From a virus: DNA of 39,197 bases. Below, piece by piece: positions 1-9,277 of the stretch. Each line of letters opens with the position of its first letter. Position 1 is the first letter of the stretch. The stretch covers positions 1-39,197 of IMG/VR virus record IMGVR_UViG_3300035698_006961; one strand, given 5' to 3'. The position numbers and the translations under genes were made by a program. Below the pieces are notes generated by a model that saw nothing but the letters and a program-made list of their open reading frames with translations, made no database searches and had not been told where the DNA came from.

Positions 1-930
1 ATGGGTCCTGATTCTCGTCCAAGAAGAGTTTTGTCTACTTGTGTTGGTTCGGATGACATGTTTCGTATATCTCCTAAAAGAGGAGATTCTTTTGTTGTTA
101 ACAGGCTACACATTTTGTCTTTAAAAATGACAAAAGGGTCAAGGAGAGATGGAGAGATAGTAAACGTCACTGTAGAAGATTATCTGAAAAAGAACAAGAC
201 GTTTAAACATTGTGCAAAAGGATACAGAGTACCTATAGAGTTTAGTCGAAGAAATGTCCCTCTGGACCCATATTTTTTGGGAGTATGGCTTGGTGGCGGG
301 AATTCAGATTACCCATTAGTTACGACAAAAGATCGTGAGATAGTAGAATTTTTAGAGACATTTTCAAAATCTGTAGGATTGAAATGCATTAACAAAAAGA
401 GTACAAATAGGTGCCAGCAATATGCGATATCGAATGGAGAGCGTGGTGGGGGACAGAAAAATTGTGTTCTTGATACTTTGAGAAGATTAAATGTAATCAA
501 TGACAAGAAAGTACCTGAAGTCTATAAGTATAATAGCAGAGACATTAGGCTGAGTGTGTTGGCGGGATTGATTGATACGGACGGGCATCTGCACAACAGT
601 GGATATGATTACATATCTAAGATTGAAGAGTTGTCACTTGACGTTGCTTACCTGTCTAGGTCGCTAGGGCTTAGGGCAAGAGTTACAAAATGTAAGAAAA
701 CATGTTCGAACAATGGTGTTACTGGCGATTATTATCGTGTTTCTATTAGTGGGGATTGCTCTAAAATTCCAGTTAAAGTAGCCAGGAAGGTTGCTTCTAA
801 ACGGAAACAAAAAAAAGATTGCTTGATGTTTGGGTTTGACGTAGAGCCTCTTGGAAAGGGGAAATACTACGGATTTGAGATTGATAAAGATGGATTGTTT
901 CTTTTGGGAGATTTTACAGTAACACATAAT
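1..930 (+). mobile_element. Intein 1 in helicase Walker A, LAGLIDADG type, N-terminus outside window
   Basis: Residues 1-310 belong to an intein whose N-terminal splicing block is upstream. A block B-like stretch (GDSFVVNRLHILSL) is near residue 29-42. Two dodecapeptide motifs of a LAGLIDADG homing endonuclease follow: YFLGVWLGGG near residue 92 and LAGLIDTDGH at 187-196. The C-terminal blocks end in TVTHN, followed by Thr as the +1 residue. Cleavage after Asn310 would rejoin a GK-T P-loop, a well-known intein insertion point in ATPases. Splicing must occur for the helicase to work. Confidence 0.88.
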
Positions 931-3480
931 ACATGCATCGCCAGTAGCATTATTTCGAAGCTGTCTGTGAGTCCGACTATCTTCTATGTTACATCGATTG
1001 ACTTATTGGAACAAGCTTATAACGAAATACAGAAGTTTGTTCATCTCAACGGAATCCCTGTAGAGGTTGGCAGAATTGGTGGTGGTCACAAGGATATCAA
1101 ATCGATCACCGTAATGACGGTACAGACCGCTATACGTTCTTTGGGAGAAGAGTACTTAAAGGACTACAAGTTTGATGATGAGGACGACATTGATAAAACA
1201 GATATTCAGGATATCAAAGCAGATATTTGTGATTTGATTAGAAGTGCCAAGTGTATAATATGCGACGAAGTTCAGCATTGGTCCTCGAAAACATGCCAGT
1301 TGATTTCAGATCATTCAGAGGAAGCGTTCTACAGGTACGGGATGTCCGCGACACCTCATCGAGACATGGGGGACGACATTATGATCGACGCCTGTTTCGG
1401 GAGAGTGTTGGCTAATATCTCTGCATCTTATCTTATTCGGGAGGGATATCTTGTTAGACCAGATATTTTCTTCGTTGAAGTAGATAACATGTCTGATTGC
1501 CCATATTCTACCTATGCGAATATTTATAAGCACGCACTTAAGGAAAATCCTCTTCGTAATGAGTGGATTGCAAAGTCTGCGACAACATTCTTTGAGGACG
1601 GCAGGCTTCCCCTTGTCCTTTGCAAGCACATCGATCACGGTAAGTTACTTCAGTCCATGATCCCAGGGAGTATTTTTCTTCATGGGTCTATTTCTAAGAA
1701 GAAAAGATTAGCTCATCTCGATCTTATGCGAGAGAAAAAATGCGGAGTCACCATAGCCACATCACTGCCATATGAAGAGACACTACTAGTGAGGGACAAT
1801 GGTTATATAAAGCAAGTTCAGATAGGAGAACTGTATCACGATTATTCGGACAGCATACAGAGTGGGAACATATACGTTCTTGGATCAACTGATGGAAGTT
1901 CTACTAGATGGAAGAAAGTAACATTAGCACATAAGCATAAAAAGCAAAATGATATAGTAAATGTTATTACAAATCAGAATGAAGAAGTTCTTGTCACTGA
2001 AAACCATTCGTTAATTAGGCCAGATTTATCGGAGGTTAATCCGTGTGTTGGCGAAGAAGCTGTTTGTCCCAAAGTAGATCTTGAAGATCAAAGACATCGA
2101 CAATTATCTGAAATAAATCTTTTGGAATTATTCTCTACTATTGACGACGATTCTTTAGAGGTAGAGATACTTGGTATAACACAAGGAGGAATAAGGTCTC
2201 TAAAGAGTCAGTTGAAGTACTTTGTCAACAAAGACTCCGTTAGCAAAAGCACTAGGATAAAATATAAAAAAGAATTGGTTGACAAGAACGATTCATATTT
2301 TTTGGCGATAAAAGAACTATTGGTGCATTTTAAGTATTACAAATATAGGTATAGGGCAACATTAAAACAAGTCGCACATTTGAAGAATGTATATAAGTAC
2401 TTTGAAGCACGTATATTTATAAAAAGAAGCAGAAAACGTGCTAGTCTTCCAATATCTATTCCTATAACAAAAGACCTGGGAGTACTCTCTGGGCTATTAT
2501 GCTCTGAGGGACATATAAAAAAACAAACGTGTAAGAGTTGTTTTTCTAGATATGATGTAGTATTTTCTGCGATTGATCGTAGTCTTTATAAATCCAGTGA
2601 TGGTAAGCATGATTTGGATAAGAGAAATATTAGAAATATATTTGAGGCCGCATTCCACAAGTCGTTTGGTGACATTGAATTAATAAAAACTGACAAACAG
2701 ATTAGGATCAATGGAAAGTTGTTGTACTATCTATTTCAAGCAACTGGACATATTGACGAATATGGAAACAAGACTGTACCAGAGTACGTATATAACAGCG
2801 AGAAGAGTGTCCAGGACCATTTCCTTTGGGGGTTTTATTTGGGAGACGGCAGCAAGAAACTCAACTATGGTAAGGGGGAAAAGGAGAAAGGTAGATATTC
2901 TGGAATAATTTTATCAAATAGCAGTAGACCATTTGTTTCTGGATTATGTTCGTTATTGGCTATGATGGGGCTTAGGTACTATATATCGATTCACGACAAC
3001 GTGCTTAAGAATGTTAAAAGAAGATATAATATTGTTATTGTTGACCCAATATTGCATTTGAAACCAGACAGGGTTTATTACAAAAAATCAATAAACTCCA
3101 CAAAGAGGACGCAAAAGAAGGTAATCGCATTAGATAGAAATGACGACTTCGTATATGATATAAGCGTAGACGAGTGCGAAAACTTTGTCGCTGGTGTCGG
3201 CAACGTACTGTGTCACAACTCTATTTTTGACGAAGGAATTGATGTTCGACCATTGGACACGTTGATTCTGGCGGGTTCAGGCAAATCATCAACGAGAGCA
3301 TTGCAAAGAATTGGAAGAATACTTCGTCCTTGGCCCAACAAGGACAACAATATGAAAAAAGAGGCAGTCGCAATAGACTTCATGGATAGGTGCGATTATT
3401 TATGGGACCATGCTCAGAGAAGGTTAGATATCTACAAAGAAGAGGAAGAGTTTAATATCAAGCAGATGAGGATAACATGA
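1..3480 (+). CDS. UvsW-like SF2 DNA helicase, 5' end missing, carrying two inteins
   Basis: This is an ATP-dependent SF2 helicase of the DEAD/DEAH type, resembling phage UvsW and RecG/XPB-like branch-migration or R-loop helicases. The frame is open from base 1 and the window starts inside an intein, so the true start lies upstream. Host-protein segments are bases 931-1761 and 3220-3480. They carry a Walker B/DEVQ box (residues 422-425), motif III SATPHR (449-454), a motif V region whose spliced form reads IATSIFDEGID, and motif VI QRIGRILRP (1102-1110). Intein 1 splits Walker A (GK/T) and intein 2 splits motif V. The stop overlaps the next gene as ATGA. The family assignment is strong; the exact role (origin activation or recombination) is inferred from the neighbouring replication genes. 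Confidence 0.88.
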   Translation: MGPDSRPRRVLSTCVGSDDMFRISPKRGDSFVVNRLHILSLKMTKGSRRDGEIVNVTVEDYLKKNKTFKHCAKGYRVPIEFSRRNVPLDPYFLGVWLGGGNSDYPLVTTKDREIVEFLETFSKSVGLKCINKKSTNRCQQYAISNGERGGGQKNCVLDTLRRLNVINDKKVPEVYKYNSRDIRLSVLAGLIDTDGHLHNSGYDYISKIEELSLDVAYLSRSLGLRARVTKCKKTCSNNGVTGDYYRVSISGDCSKIPVKVARKVASKRKQKKDCLMFGFDVEPLGKGKYYGFEIDKDGLFLLGDFTVTHNTCIASSIISKLSVSPTIFYVTSIDLLEQAYNEIQKFVHLNGIPVEVGRIGGGHKDIKSITVMTVQTAIRSLGEEYLKDYKFDDEDDIDKTDIQDIKADICDLIRSAKCIICDEVQHWSSKTCQLISDHSEEAFYRYGMSATPHRDMGDDIMIDACFGRVLANISASYLIREGYLVRPDIFFVEVDNMSDCPYSTYANIYKHALKENPLRNEWIAKSATTFFEDGRLPLVLCKHIDHGKLLQSMIPGSIFLHGSISKKKRLAHLDLMREKKCGVTIATSLPYEETLLVRDNGYIKQVQIGELYHDYSDSIQSGNIYVLGSTDGSSTRWKKVTLAHKHKKQNDIVNVITNQNEEVLVTENHSLIRPDLSEVNPCVGEEAVCPKVDLEDQRHRQLSEINLLELFSTIDDDSLEVEILGITQGGIRSLKSQLKYFVNKDSVSKSTRIKYKKELVDKNDSYFLAIKELLVHFKYYKYRYRATLKQVAHLKNVYKYFEARIFIKRSRKRASLPISIPITKDLGVLSGLLCSEGHIKKQTCKSCFSRYDVVFSAIDRSLYKSSDGKHDLDKRNIRNIFEAAFHKSFGDIELIKTDKQIRINGKLLYYLFQATGHIDEYGNKTVPEYVYNSEKSVQDHFLWGFYLGDGSKKLNYGKGEKEKGRYSGIILSNSSRPFVSGLCSLLAMMGLRYYISIHDNVLKNVKRRYNIVIVDPILHLKPDRVYYKKSINSTKRTQKKVIALDRNDDFVYDISVDECENFVAGVGNVLCHNSIFDEGIDVRPLDTLILAGSGKSSTRALQRIGRILRPWPNKDNNMKKEAVAIDFMDRCDYLWDHAQRRLDIYKEEEEFNIKQMRIT
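1762..3219 (+). mobile_element. Intein 2 in helicase motif V, Ser1-type, LAGLIDADG endonuclease
   Basis: This is a 486-residue in-frame insertion. The first residue is Ser (SLPYEETLLVRDNG) rather than the usual Cys, and it ends VLCHN with Ser at +1. Removing it restores IAT-SIFDEGID, the expected motif V of this helicase family, so both borders are well supported. A block B histidine is in TENHSL. Dodecapeptide motifs LGVLSGLLCSEG (residues 826-837) and FLWGFYLGDG (941-950) indicate a LAGLIDADG homing endonuclease domain. The Ser1/Ser+1 pair means both acyl shifts use hydroxyl chemistry. Confidence 0.9.
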
Positions 3481-4553
3481 AAACTATAGATAGATATGAA
3501 ATCGATTTTGAAACTGGTATTTGTGAAGAGACTACTGGGCAAAGTATAGCAATATTGGCTGAACGTCTGAAATCCATACATAGCCCGTATACTGGAAACA
3601 AGCGAAAGATTCTCGTCAAGATTTTTCAGACGATAGAAGAGAAGGGGATTGAGTATAAGACGTTTCTTGACCTGTTTAGCGGTAGTTCTGTTGTTTCTCT
3701 AGCAGCGAAGTGTTTGGGCAAGAAGGTAATCTCTAACGACTGTGGCCCCTTCGCTTTTGCTACAGCTATTGCACTTGTTCGCAATGATAACTGGTTAACT
3801 GAAGACGAGATGGAGACCTTAAGGACGAACAAGCCAAAGTCCCAGAAGCATATCGTTAGAGACCATTATGGAGATAAGTTCACGGAGTTTGAGTGTGATT
3901 TTTTAGACAGGTATCGCGCATCAATTGAAGATATTTCATCGTCAAAACAAGATCTTGCCAAAATACAAATTCTCCACTATGTGATGGACCATTGTTTCGT
4001 CGGTGGGAGACTGAACAAGGGGCAAGTTATTGCTGAAAGAGATCACAGGATCAAGCATGATCGAAACAAAGGAATGGAGATGAACTTTCTCGATATACCA
4101 AGATACGAACTAGATCTCAGGGTGCCTGCGAAATGTCATCTTGCTTACCACGAAGACGCTGTAGACCTTTTGAATAGCGACAAAGCAGATGAGGTAGATC
4201 TGTGTTATATAGATCCACCATACGGAGGTCAGCAGAGCGATTATTCGTTTATGTATAAGTTTTTTGATGATTATATCTCGAACGAGTGTTCTGTTCTACA
4301 TAAAGGAGATATAGGTACAAAGTTCATTTCCTCGAAAAACTATTTGAATAATTTTACAGAGTTGATCGAAGCGGCTAGGAGGATTCCATTTCTCGTGTTG
4401 TCGTTTAACGATTCAAGTTGGGGAAAAATCGAAGATATTAGTAGTGTGTTACAAAAGGCGGGTCGAAAAGTTGATATAAGTGAAGTTAACTATGAGTACA
4501 AGTATAGAGCAGAGCACAGTGGCGGCAAAGAATATATCATAGTAGCGGAGTAA
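3477..4553 (+). CDS. D12-class DNA adenine-specific methyltransferase
   Basis: This 358-residue protein probably methylates adenine N6 in DNA using S-adenosylmethionine. The order of motifs is that of the D12/Dam class: a SAM-binding FLDLFSGSSVV (around residues 62-72) comes first and the catalytic DPPY (in CYIDPPYGG, around 244) comes later. An SPYTGNKRK segment near the N-terminus resembles the Dam substrate-recognition start. It begins within the stop codon of the helicase (ATGA). It may protect phage DNA from host restriction or mark DNA for replication control. No matching restriction endonuclease is seen, so an orphan methylase is likely. Target specificity cannot be read from the sequence. 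Confidence 0.85.
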   Translation: MKTIDRYEIDFETGICEETTGQSIAILAERLKSIHSPYTGNKRKILVKIFQTIEEKGIEYKTFLDLFSGSSVVSLAAKCLGKKVISNDCGPFAFATAIALVRNDNWLTEDEMETLRTNKPKSQKHIVRDHYGDKFTEFECDFLDRYRASIEDISSSKQDLAKIQILHYVMDHCFVGGRLNKGQVIAERDHRIKHDRNKGMEMNFLDIPRYELDLRVPAKCHLAYHEDAVDLLNSDKADEVDLCYIDPPYGGQQSDYSFMYKFFDDYISNECSVLHKGDIGTKFISSKNYLNNFTELIEAARRIPFLVLSFNDSSWGKIEDISSVLQKAGRKVDISEVNYEYKYRAEHSGGKEYIIVAE

Positions 4554-4556
4554 AAA

Positions 4557-5381
4557 GTGAAAGCCGAAGATCTAATCAAAAAAGCCCTACAGAAACCTGT
4601 AGATGGCATGGTTGACGGAGTCGTCATCATCGGTGACGGCAAAGAAGAAATTGAAGAGAAAAAGAATAAGCGTAAGAAAAATAGTCGCCACATATTGCCA
4701 GAAGATGTTAGCAAATGGACCCCCGCTCATTTCGTTACGTTTTCTCTCCGACAGTTCAAGGCTCGATACGGCAAAACATGGGGATTGAACTACAGTGCTC
4801 AATGCCAGGAGGTTCTAACTGTTAGAGACAGTCTTGTAGACAAATTCGGATACTGCGATAACGGTATGCTAAAAAGATATATCGTTTGGTTCTTTCGTAA
4901 TCAAGCAGACTATTTTGTCGAGAAATCTGGAGAGTTTTTCTACTCTCAAATGCGCAAGGAAGTTCCTTTGTCTAGGTTCTTTTTGAACCATAGTATTGAA
5001 TTGGGAACAAGTGACGACAACTTGGGTGATGAATTACCAGTTGAGGTTATGAATAAAAATGTCGAGTTAAGTATCAGTGACGCATTTTTACTAAACGAAG
5101 AAGACTTTGTGTTAGGGTTTGGGATTATCATTGCTGTCAACTGGTTGCTTGAGAAGAAGGACTTTTCCATGAGAGAAGCGATATACTACGTTTACAAAGC
5201 ATGTCGCAAACCTTATGAGGAAGGCAAGTTCGATCAGATAGCAGATGTAACAAGAGACAAGGGACCGTACCCTAGTCGATTATCATTCTTAAGTGCCGAT
5301 CAGTTAGCGAAGAAGATAGATCCGTCATTGTCCGTAGAGGTGGTAATGACAGAAGATGAACGACAGGATTTGCCAGTATGA
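4557..5381 (+). CDS. Protein of unknown function in the replication operon
   Basis: I do not recognise this 274-residue protein. A GTG start at 4557 is favoured because a GGAG motif sits six bases upstream. The next in-frame ATG is at 4608 and would remove 17 residues. The first 50 residues are charged, with a Lys/Glu-rich stretch (EEIEEKKNKRKKN). The rest looks globular and mixed alpha/beta. It lies between a methylase and the helicase loader and overlaps the loader by ATGA, so it is probably co-transcribed with, and possibly part of, the initiation machinery. No catalytic motif is visible. Confidence 0.7.
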   Translation: MKAEDLIKKALQKPVDGMVDGVVIIGDGKEEIEEKKNKRKKNSRHILPEDVSKWTPAHFVTFSLRQFKARYGKTWGLNYSAQCQEVLTVRDSLVDKFGYCDNGMLKRYIVWFFRNQADYFVEKSGEFFYSQMRKEVPLSRFFLNHSIELGTSDDNLGDELPVEVMNKNVELSISDAFLLNEEDFVLGFGIIIAVNWLLEKKDFSMREAIYYVYKACRKPYEEGKFDQIADVTRDKGPYPSRLSFLSADQLAKKIDPSLSVEVVMTEDERQDLPV

Positions 5382-6244
5382 CAAATATAACAAACGAGAA
5401 GAAAAAACTACTAAAGACATATGCTAAGAAGTATTGCAATCTAGGAGATCCCTCTAAGTGCGAGAAGGTTCCCTGTACCTGTTTGTTGGCGGCTGAATAT
5501 CGAGCATTCTTAAATATGACTGTTCCAGACGGATTTCGAGATTTTACGATCAGAGATTTTGTAGGAACGTTGAAAAACGGGTCAAGAATAGATCCAGAGA
5601 TTGCTGTTGCTGCCAAGAAGAAATTGTTTCAATATTGTTGGGGAGATGTAAAAAAGCTAGATCGACTGTCAATGATTAGTGATTCTGACTTAGACAAAAT
5701 GTCTATCATGCCACAAAGAATGGAGAGAGGTCACAACGTCGTCATCCACGGAGATCCCATACGACAGATTTCTAACGCTGCGGACGGACAGGGAAGAGTC
5801 ATAAAAAGACTGCCGATGGGAAGAACGTTTATTGCTTCGATCATCACAAGAGAGGTCATTAAGCTAAGGCTGTCTACAAACTGCTCAAAATATACGATGG
5901 CGAACTACGAGTGGATTGAGTTCAATTCTCTTCTTTCATCTCTGACTGACTATAAGGACGAAACAGATCATCTAGAAACATGCGACTGGCTTGTAGTTGA
6001 CAATATCCCAGAGTCAATTCTAGGGTCATCAAATGCGCAGAAGTCGTTCTTGCAGGGACATATTGATTCTTTCTTTGACAGTAGAATAAGTGGCAAGAGA
6101 CCTACGATATTCGTTTTTAGGTTTGACGTAGAGAAGAGGATGACAGAGGTAGAAGACTTGTTGGGGGTATCTGTTTGCAAGACTATTGAAGATCCGAATA
6201 CTTGTCTCATCTCATTGACGCAACGGAGGAAAGATTCAGAATGA
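5378..6244 (+). CDS. DnaC/DnaI-like helicase loader with degenerate P-loop
   Basis: This 288-residue protein is probably an AAA+ helicase loader that delivers the DnaB-type helicase encoded immediately downstream. The fold is suggested by VVIHGDP (121-127), then GRTFIASIITREVI (148-161), a Walker B-like LVVDN (205-209), and a sensor-I-like region SGKRPTIFVF (238-247). Normally GxPGxGKT is continuous. Here about 20 extra residues separate the GDP and GRT halves, and the P-loop lysine is replaced by Arg149. ATP binding may therefore be lost or altered. The N-terminal part has a four-cysteine cluster (C20, C28, C33, C35) that could bind zinc or Fe-S. It is linked to its neighbours by ATGA overlaps on both sides. 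The assignment rests on weak motifs plus strong context. Confidence 0.68.
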   Translation: MTNITNEKKKLLKTYAKKYCNLGDPSKCEKVPCTCLLAAEYRAFLNMTVPDGFRDFTIRDFVGTLKNGSRIDPEIAVAAKKKLFQYCWGDVKKLDRLSMISDSDLDKMSIMPQRMERGHNVVIHGDPIRQISNAADGQGRVIKRLPMGRTFIASIITREVIKLRLSTNCSKYTMANYEWIEFNSLLSSLTDYKDETDHLETCDWLVVDNIPESILGSSNAQKSFLQGHIDSFFDSRISGKRPTIFVFRFDVEKRMTEVEDLLGVSVCKTIEDPNTCLISLTQRRKDSE

Positions 6245-7809
6245 AGGATGGATTTGAAACAGAAAGACATTTTTTGTCGCTATTGACTAGGCACAAGGAT
6301 CTTGTTCAGGACTATATAGATGGCCCACTTACAGTGGAACATTTTAGTCCAGATAACCGTGTTGTTCTTCATGCAATAACATCGTGTCTTGATGATGATG
6401 TTCTTCTAACAAGAAAGGCCTTCTTGGATTTTGTAGGGAAACGAATCGGCAAGAAAAAAGACAGGGCAAGACTAGAGATTGTGTATGGACAGATATCGTT
6501 TGCGTCAGTTGATAGAAATGAATATCCAACATTGCGAGATCAAATTGTTAGCGACTATTTATCAGAGGGAGTTGCAAGCAGCGTAACAGACTTCAATGCA
6601 GATGTTGACGAACACGATGTTCGATTCGCTGTTGAAAAAATGGCAGATCGCCTTAACGATCTAGTAGTTGGAACTTCATGGAAAAAAAGTAAGATCGTTT
6701 ATCAAGACATCAATGAGTTTACAACAGACCACATGGCATGGATGAGAGGTGTAAGAGACGGTAGCATCGAAGATGATGAATTCATATCCTTTGGGATTGA
6801 CGAGCTTGATCAAACGTCTTCTGTAGGTCTGATCCCTGGTTCTTTGACATTGTTCTGCGGCGATGTTGGAGGCTACAAAAGCACGATGATGTTAAACGTT
6901 GGTGCTCATGTGTGGTGGAACGAGAACAGAGATGTATTGTTCGTCCCGCTTGAAATGCCTCAAAGAATGATGATGAATAAATTAATCTCAAGGCAGACGG
7001 CTACTCCGTTTGATCTTTTGAAAAGTCCAGGAGACATGACGGAAAGTCAATTTAATGCAGTAGCCAAAACGATAGAGAAGGATTGGCCAGAACATGAGTC
7101 CAGATTTTTCATCATGGATTCGTTTGAAGACAGAACAAAGGTTTCTGTAATTAAGAAATCGATTGAAAAACACCTTGAGATTTTCAAGCCTCGCCTTGTC
7201 GTAGTAGACTATATCGCTAACTTGCAACCAGACTCTGCTATGAGCGGTAGAAATGACCTTGAGATTGGTAATATGCTTAAAGACCTTCGTCATATGGGGA
7301 GACCCGGAGTTATCCATGATGAAGGATTCGCGATTGTCTCAGGCGCTCAGCTTGGACGAGAGGCACTGAAAAGAGTTCGTAAAACAAGCGGGGACAAGAC
7401 AGTATTCAATTCTGAGGACATTCGAGGTTCTCACGAATATTCAGCAGACTCTGACTTCATGTATGCACAGATGCCAGATCCTCAGCAGCCAGACGATAAG
7501 CTTTGGCTGTATTGCATCAAATCAAGATATGGGAAGAAGACATTCCCGAACGGTTCTCATAAGGCGGTTCTGGATCTAAGTCCAAGCATGGGTTGGATCA
7601 AGAGTTCAGTCGGACTTTATAGTGGAGAAGATAGGGAAGAAATTTTGCAAAAGGCGATTGACGAATCTCCTAACGATCTGGACTTTAGTTCTACTTCGGA
7701 GACTACAACAGAATTGGTGGCAGACGATGTTTTTCCATCGAGTGCCGGCGCTGTTTCTGATGATTTCTTTGACGACATGAATAGAGGTGACCAATTAAAA
7801 CAGGACTAA
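6241..7809 (+). CDS. dnaB: DnaB-like replicative DNA helicase
   Basis: This hexameric 5'-3' replicative helicase is 522 residues long, similar to other DnaB proteins. The start at 6241 is chosen over the upstream in-frame ATG at 6202 because GGAGG lies at 6225-6229 and the start forms an ATGA overlap with the loader. The N-terminal 170 residues would be the DnaB N-domain. The RecA-like core has a Walker A variant GDVGGYKST (207-215) and a Walker B VVVDY (320-324). It also has the expected SGAQLGREA segment and a C-terminal KSRYGKK motif. In the P-loop a Tyr replaces the glycine normally before the lysine, which is unusual. Confidence in the family is high. Confidence 0.9.
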   Translation: MKDGFETERHFLSLLTRHKDLVQDYIDGPLTVEHFSPDNRVVLHAITSCLDDDVLLTRKAFLDFVGKRIGKKKDRARLEIVYGQISFASVDRNEYPTLRDQIVSDYLSEGVASSVTDFNADVDEHDVRFAVEKMADRLNDLVVGTSWKKSKIVYQDINEFTTDHMAWMRGVRDGSIEDDEFISFGIDELDQTSSVGLIPGSLTLFCGDVGGYKSTMMLNVGAHVWWNENRDVLFVPLEMPQRMMMNKLISRQTATPFDLLKSPGDMTESQFNAVAKTIEKDWPEHESRFFIMDSFEDRTKVSVIKKSIEKHLEIFKPRLVVVDYIANLQPDSAMSGRNDLEIGNMLKDLRHMGRPGVIHDEGFAIVSGAQLGREALKRVRKTSGDKTVFNSEDIRGSHEYSADSDFMYAQMPDPQQPDDKLWLYCIKSRYGKKTFPNGSHKAVLDLSPSMGWIKSSVGLYSGEDREEILQKAIDESPNDLDFSSTSETTTELVADDVFPSSAGAVSDDFFDDMNRGDQLKQD

Positions 7810-7820
7810 TAAAAGCAATA

Positions 7821-8408
7821 TTGGATGCCAACTCTTTGACAGATTACTTAACATCTGCGGGATTGCAGTCTTCTTTTTCTTCTGGCGGAAGGACTCGATA
7901 CAAGTGTCCTTTGCACAATGATTCGGACCCGTCTTTTTATGTGTTTACTCAATCTGAATACGAATATTTTCACTGCTTTGGGTGTTCGGCCCACGGCGAT
8001 GTGATTGATTTTGTATCCATGTATGAGAATTGTGATCTTCGTTCTGCAATGGCAAAATTGGCGAAGGGCCTTGACATACAGTATGACAAGATCCTAGAAG
8101 AGTACGCAGAGAGTATTCGATTCCACAAGTTAGAAAGGAAAACTCGTACTCTTGAAGAGATCTTGATAAGCCTTTCTCTGGTATTCCGTGCATATCTTGA
8201 CTCTGTAGGAAACGACGCAGGAGAAGTTGACTTTATGGAAAAAGTATTTGATAAGATAGAGTCAGTAGTAGCTTCTGCCAATATTGATGAACTTGAAAAG
8301 ATGGAACAGTTTATTATCGAAGAAGGCCTTAGAAGGAGAAGTGACAAGTTCCATTTTGAGGCAGAAAAAAAGCTACAAGAATCATCGATCAAGGATTGGA
8401 TGGAATAG
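7821..8408 (+). CDS. CHC2 zinc-finger primase domain protein (N-terminal piece of a split primase)
   Basis: This 195-residue protein carries the zinc-binding domain that DnaG-type primases use to recognise template DNA. The ligands fit CHC2: C29, H32, C52 and C55, in YKCPLHNDSDPSF and FHCFGC, followed by GDVIDFV. No TOPRIM catalytic domain is present. That domain is encoded separately at 23555-24235, so the primase appears to be split. The C-terminal half is helical and charged and may mediate helicase contact. The start is uncertain: TTG at 7821 follows AGGA at 7802-7805, and no in-frame ATG is available. It follows dnaB after an 11-base gap. Confidence 0.85.
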   Translation: MDANSLTDYLTSAGLQSSFSSGGRTRYKCPLHNDSDPSFYVFTQSEYEYFHCFGCSAHGDVIDFVSMYENCDLRSAMAKLAKGLDIQYDKILEEYAESIRFHKLERKTRTLEEILISLSLVFRAYLDSVGNDAGEVDFMEKVFDKIESVVASANIDELEKMEQFIIEEGLRRRSDKFHFEAEKKLQESSIKDWME

Positions 8409-8409
8409 C

Positions 8410-9276
8410 ATGGTCAAGAGTTACATAAAATGGGTTGGCGGCAAGAAGCAACTGTCAAGTTTTCTCATCCCCAGATTTCCTAAAACGTTCAGCGTCTATC
8501 ATGAGCCGTTCTGTGGCTCTGCGATATTGTTCCTACTGTATTCTGACAGGGAAGGGGATGTTTTTTACCAGAAGCCACCTAGAGCCATTCTGAGCGACAC
8601 AAACGAGCATCTGATCAACTGTCATCAACAGGTCGCTCATCATGTAGAAGATGTTGTAAAATTGATTCTTGAATTGGATACTAGATATATCTACGAAGAT
8701 TCAGAGACGATATACAAAGAAATACGAAAAGAGGTTTCTTTACCTCTTAATTCAAGTGATCAAGACGAAAAATGCAAACGTGCTGCACAGTTCATTTTTA
8801 TCAATAAGACTTGCTTCAATGGTCTATGGAGAGTTAACTCGAAAGGAAAGTTTAATACTCCTTGGAATCAAACTACTAGACTTTCGTTCTCTGATATGAC
8901 GCTACATAACTGTTCTCGACTACTAAGGAATGCTGAGATTAAAGTCGGGGATTATCAATCAGAATTACTCAGTGCAGAGAAGGGTGACTTTTTCTTCCTC
9001 GATCCACCATATGAGCCTGTTTCAAGAACAGCTTCTTTTACTTCGTATACTAAATCTGGTTGGAGCGAAGAAGATACAGTAAAATTGAGAGACGCGATAA
9101 ACGTGGCACGGGACCGTGGAGCCAAGATTATGATGACAAACAGCGATGCTCCTTTGATTCACGAGTTGTTCAAGGATTACAGTATTGAGACCGTTCAAGC
9201 TCATAGATTTGTAAAAGCAGTATCTGGAGACGAAATTAGAGAAAAAGTGACGGAAACTGTGGTAAAAAACTATTAG
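8410..9276 (+). CDS. dam: Dam-like N6-adenine DNA methyltransferase
   Basis: This 288-residue protein closely follows the Dam/D12 layout. An N-terminal YIKWVGGKKQL opens it, then HEPFCGSAILF for SAM binding, then FINKTCFNGLWR typical of Dam, then the catalytic DPPY in FLDPPYEP. The likely product is N6-methyladenine. The start at 8410 is preferred because it places the conserved KWVGGK near the N-terminus, as in the family. The open frame extends upstream to 8284 inside the primase gene, which is not likely coding. A stop-codon gap of one base separates it from the primase gene. It is the second adenine methylase in this operon. Confidence 0.9.
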   Translation: MVKSYIKWVGGKKQLSSFLIPRFPKTFSVYHEPFCGSAILFLLYSDREGDVFYQKPPRAILSDTNEHLINCHQQVAHHVEDVVKLILELDTRYIYEDSETIYKEIRKEVSLPLNSSDQDEKCKRAAQFIFINKTCFNGLWRVNSKGKFNTPWNQTTRLSFSDMTLHNCSRLLRNAEIKVGDYQSELLSAEKGDFFFLDPPYEPVSRTASFTSYTKSGWSEEDTVKLRDAINVARDRGAKIMMTNSDAPLIHELFKDYSIETVQAHRFVKAVSGDEIREKVTETVVKNY

Positions 9277-9277
9277 A

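Noticed and set aside
6202-6240. Upstream ATG for the DnaB-like helicase
   Set aside because: It overlaps the loader gene by 43 bases; GGAGG at 6225-6229 and the ATGA coupling favour 6241.
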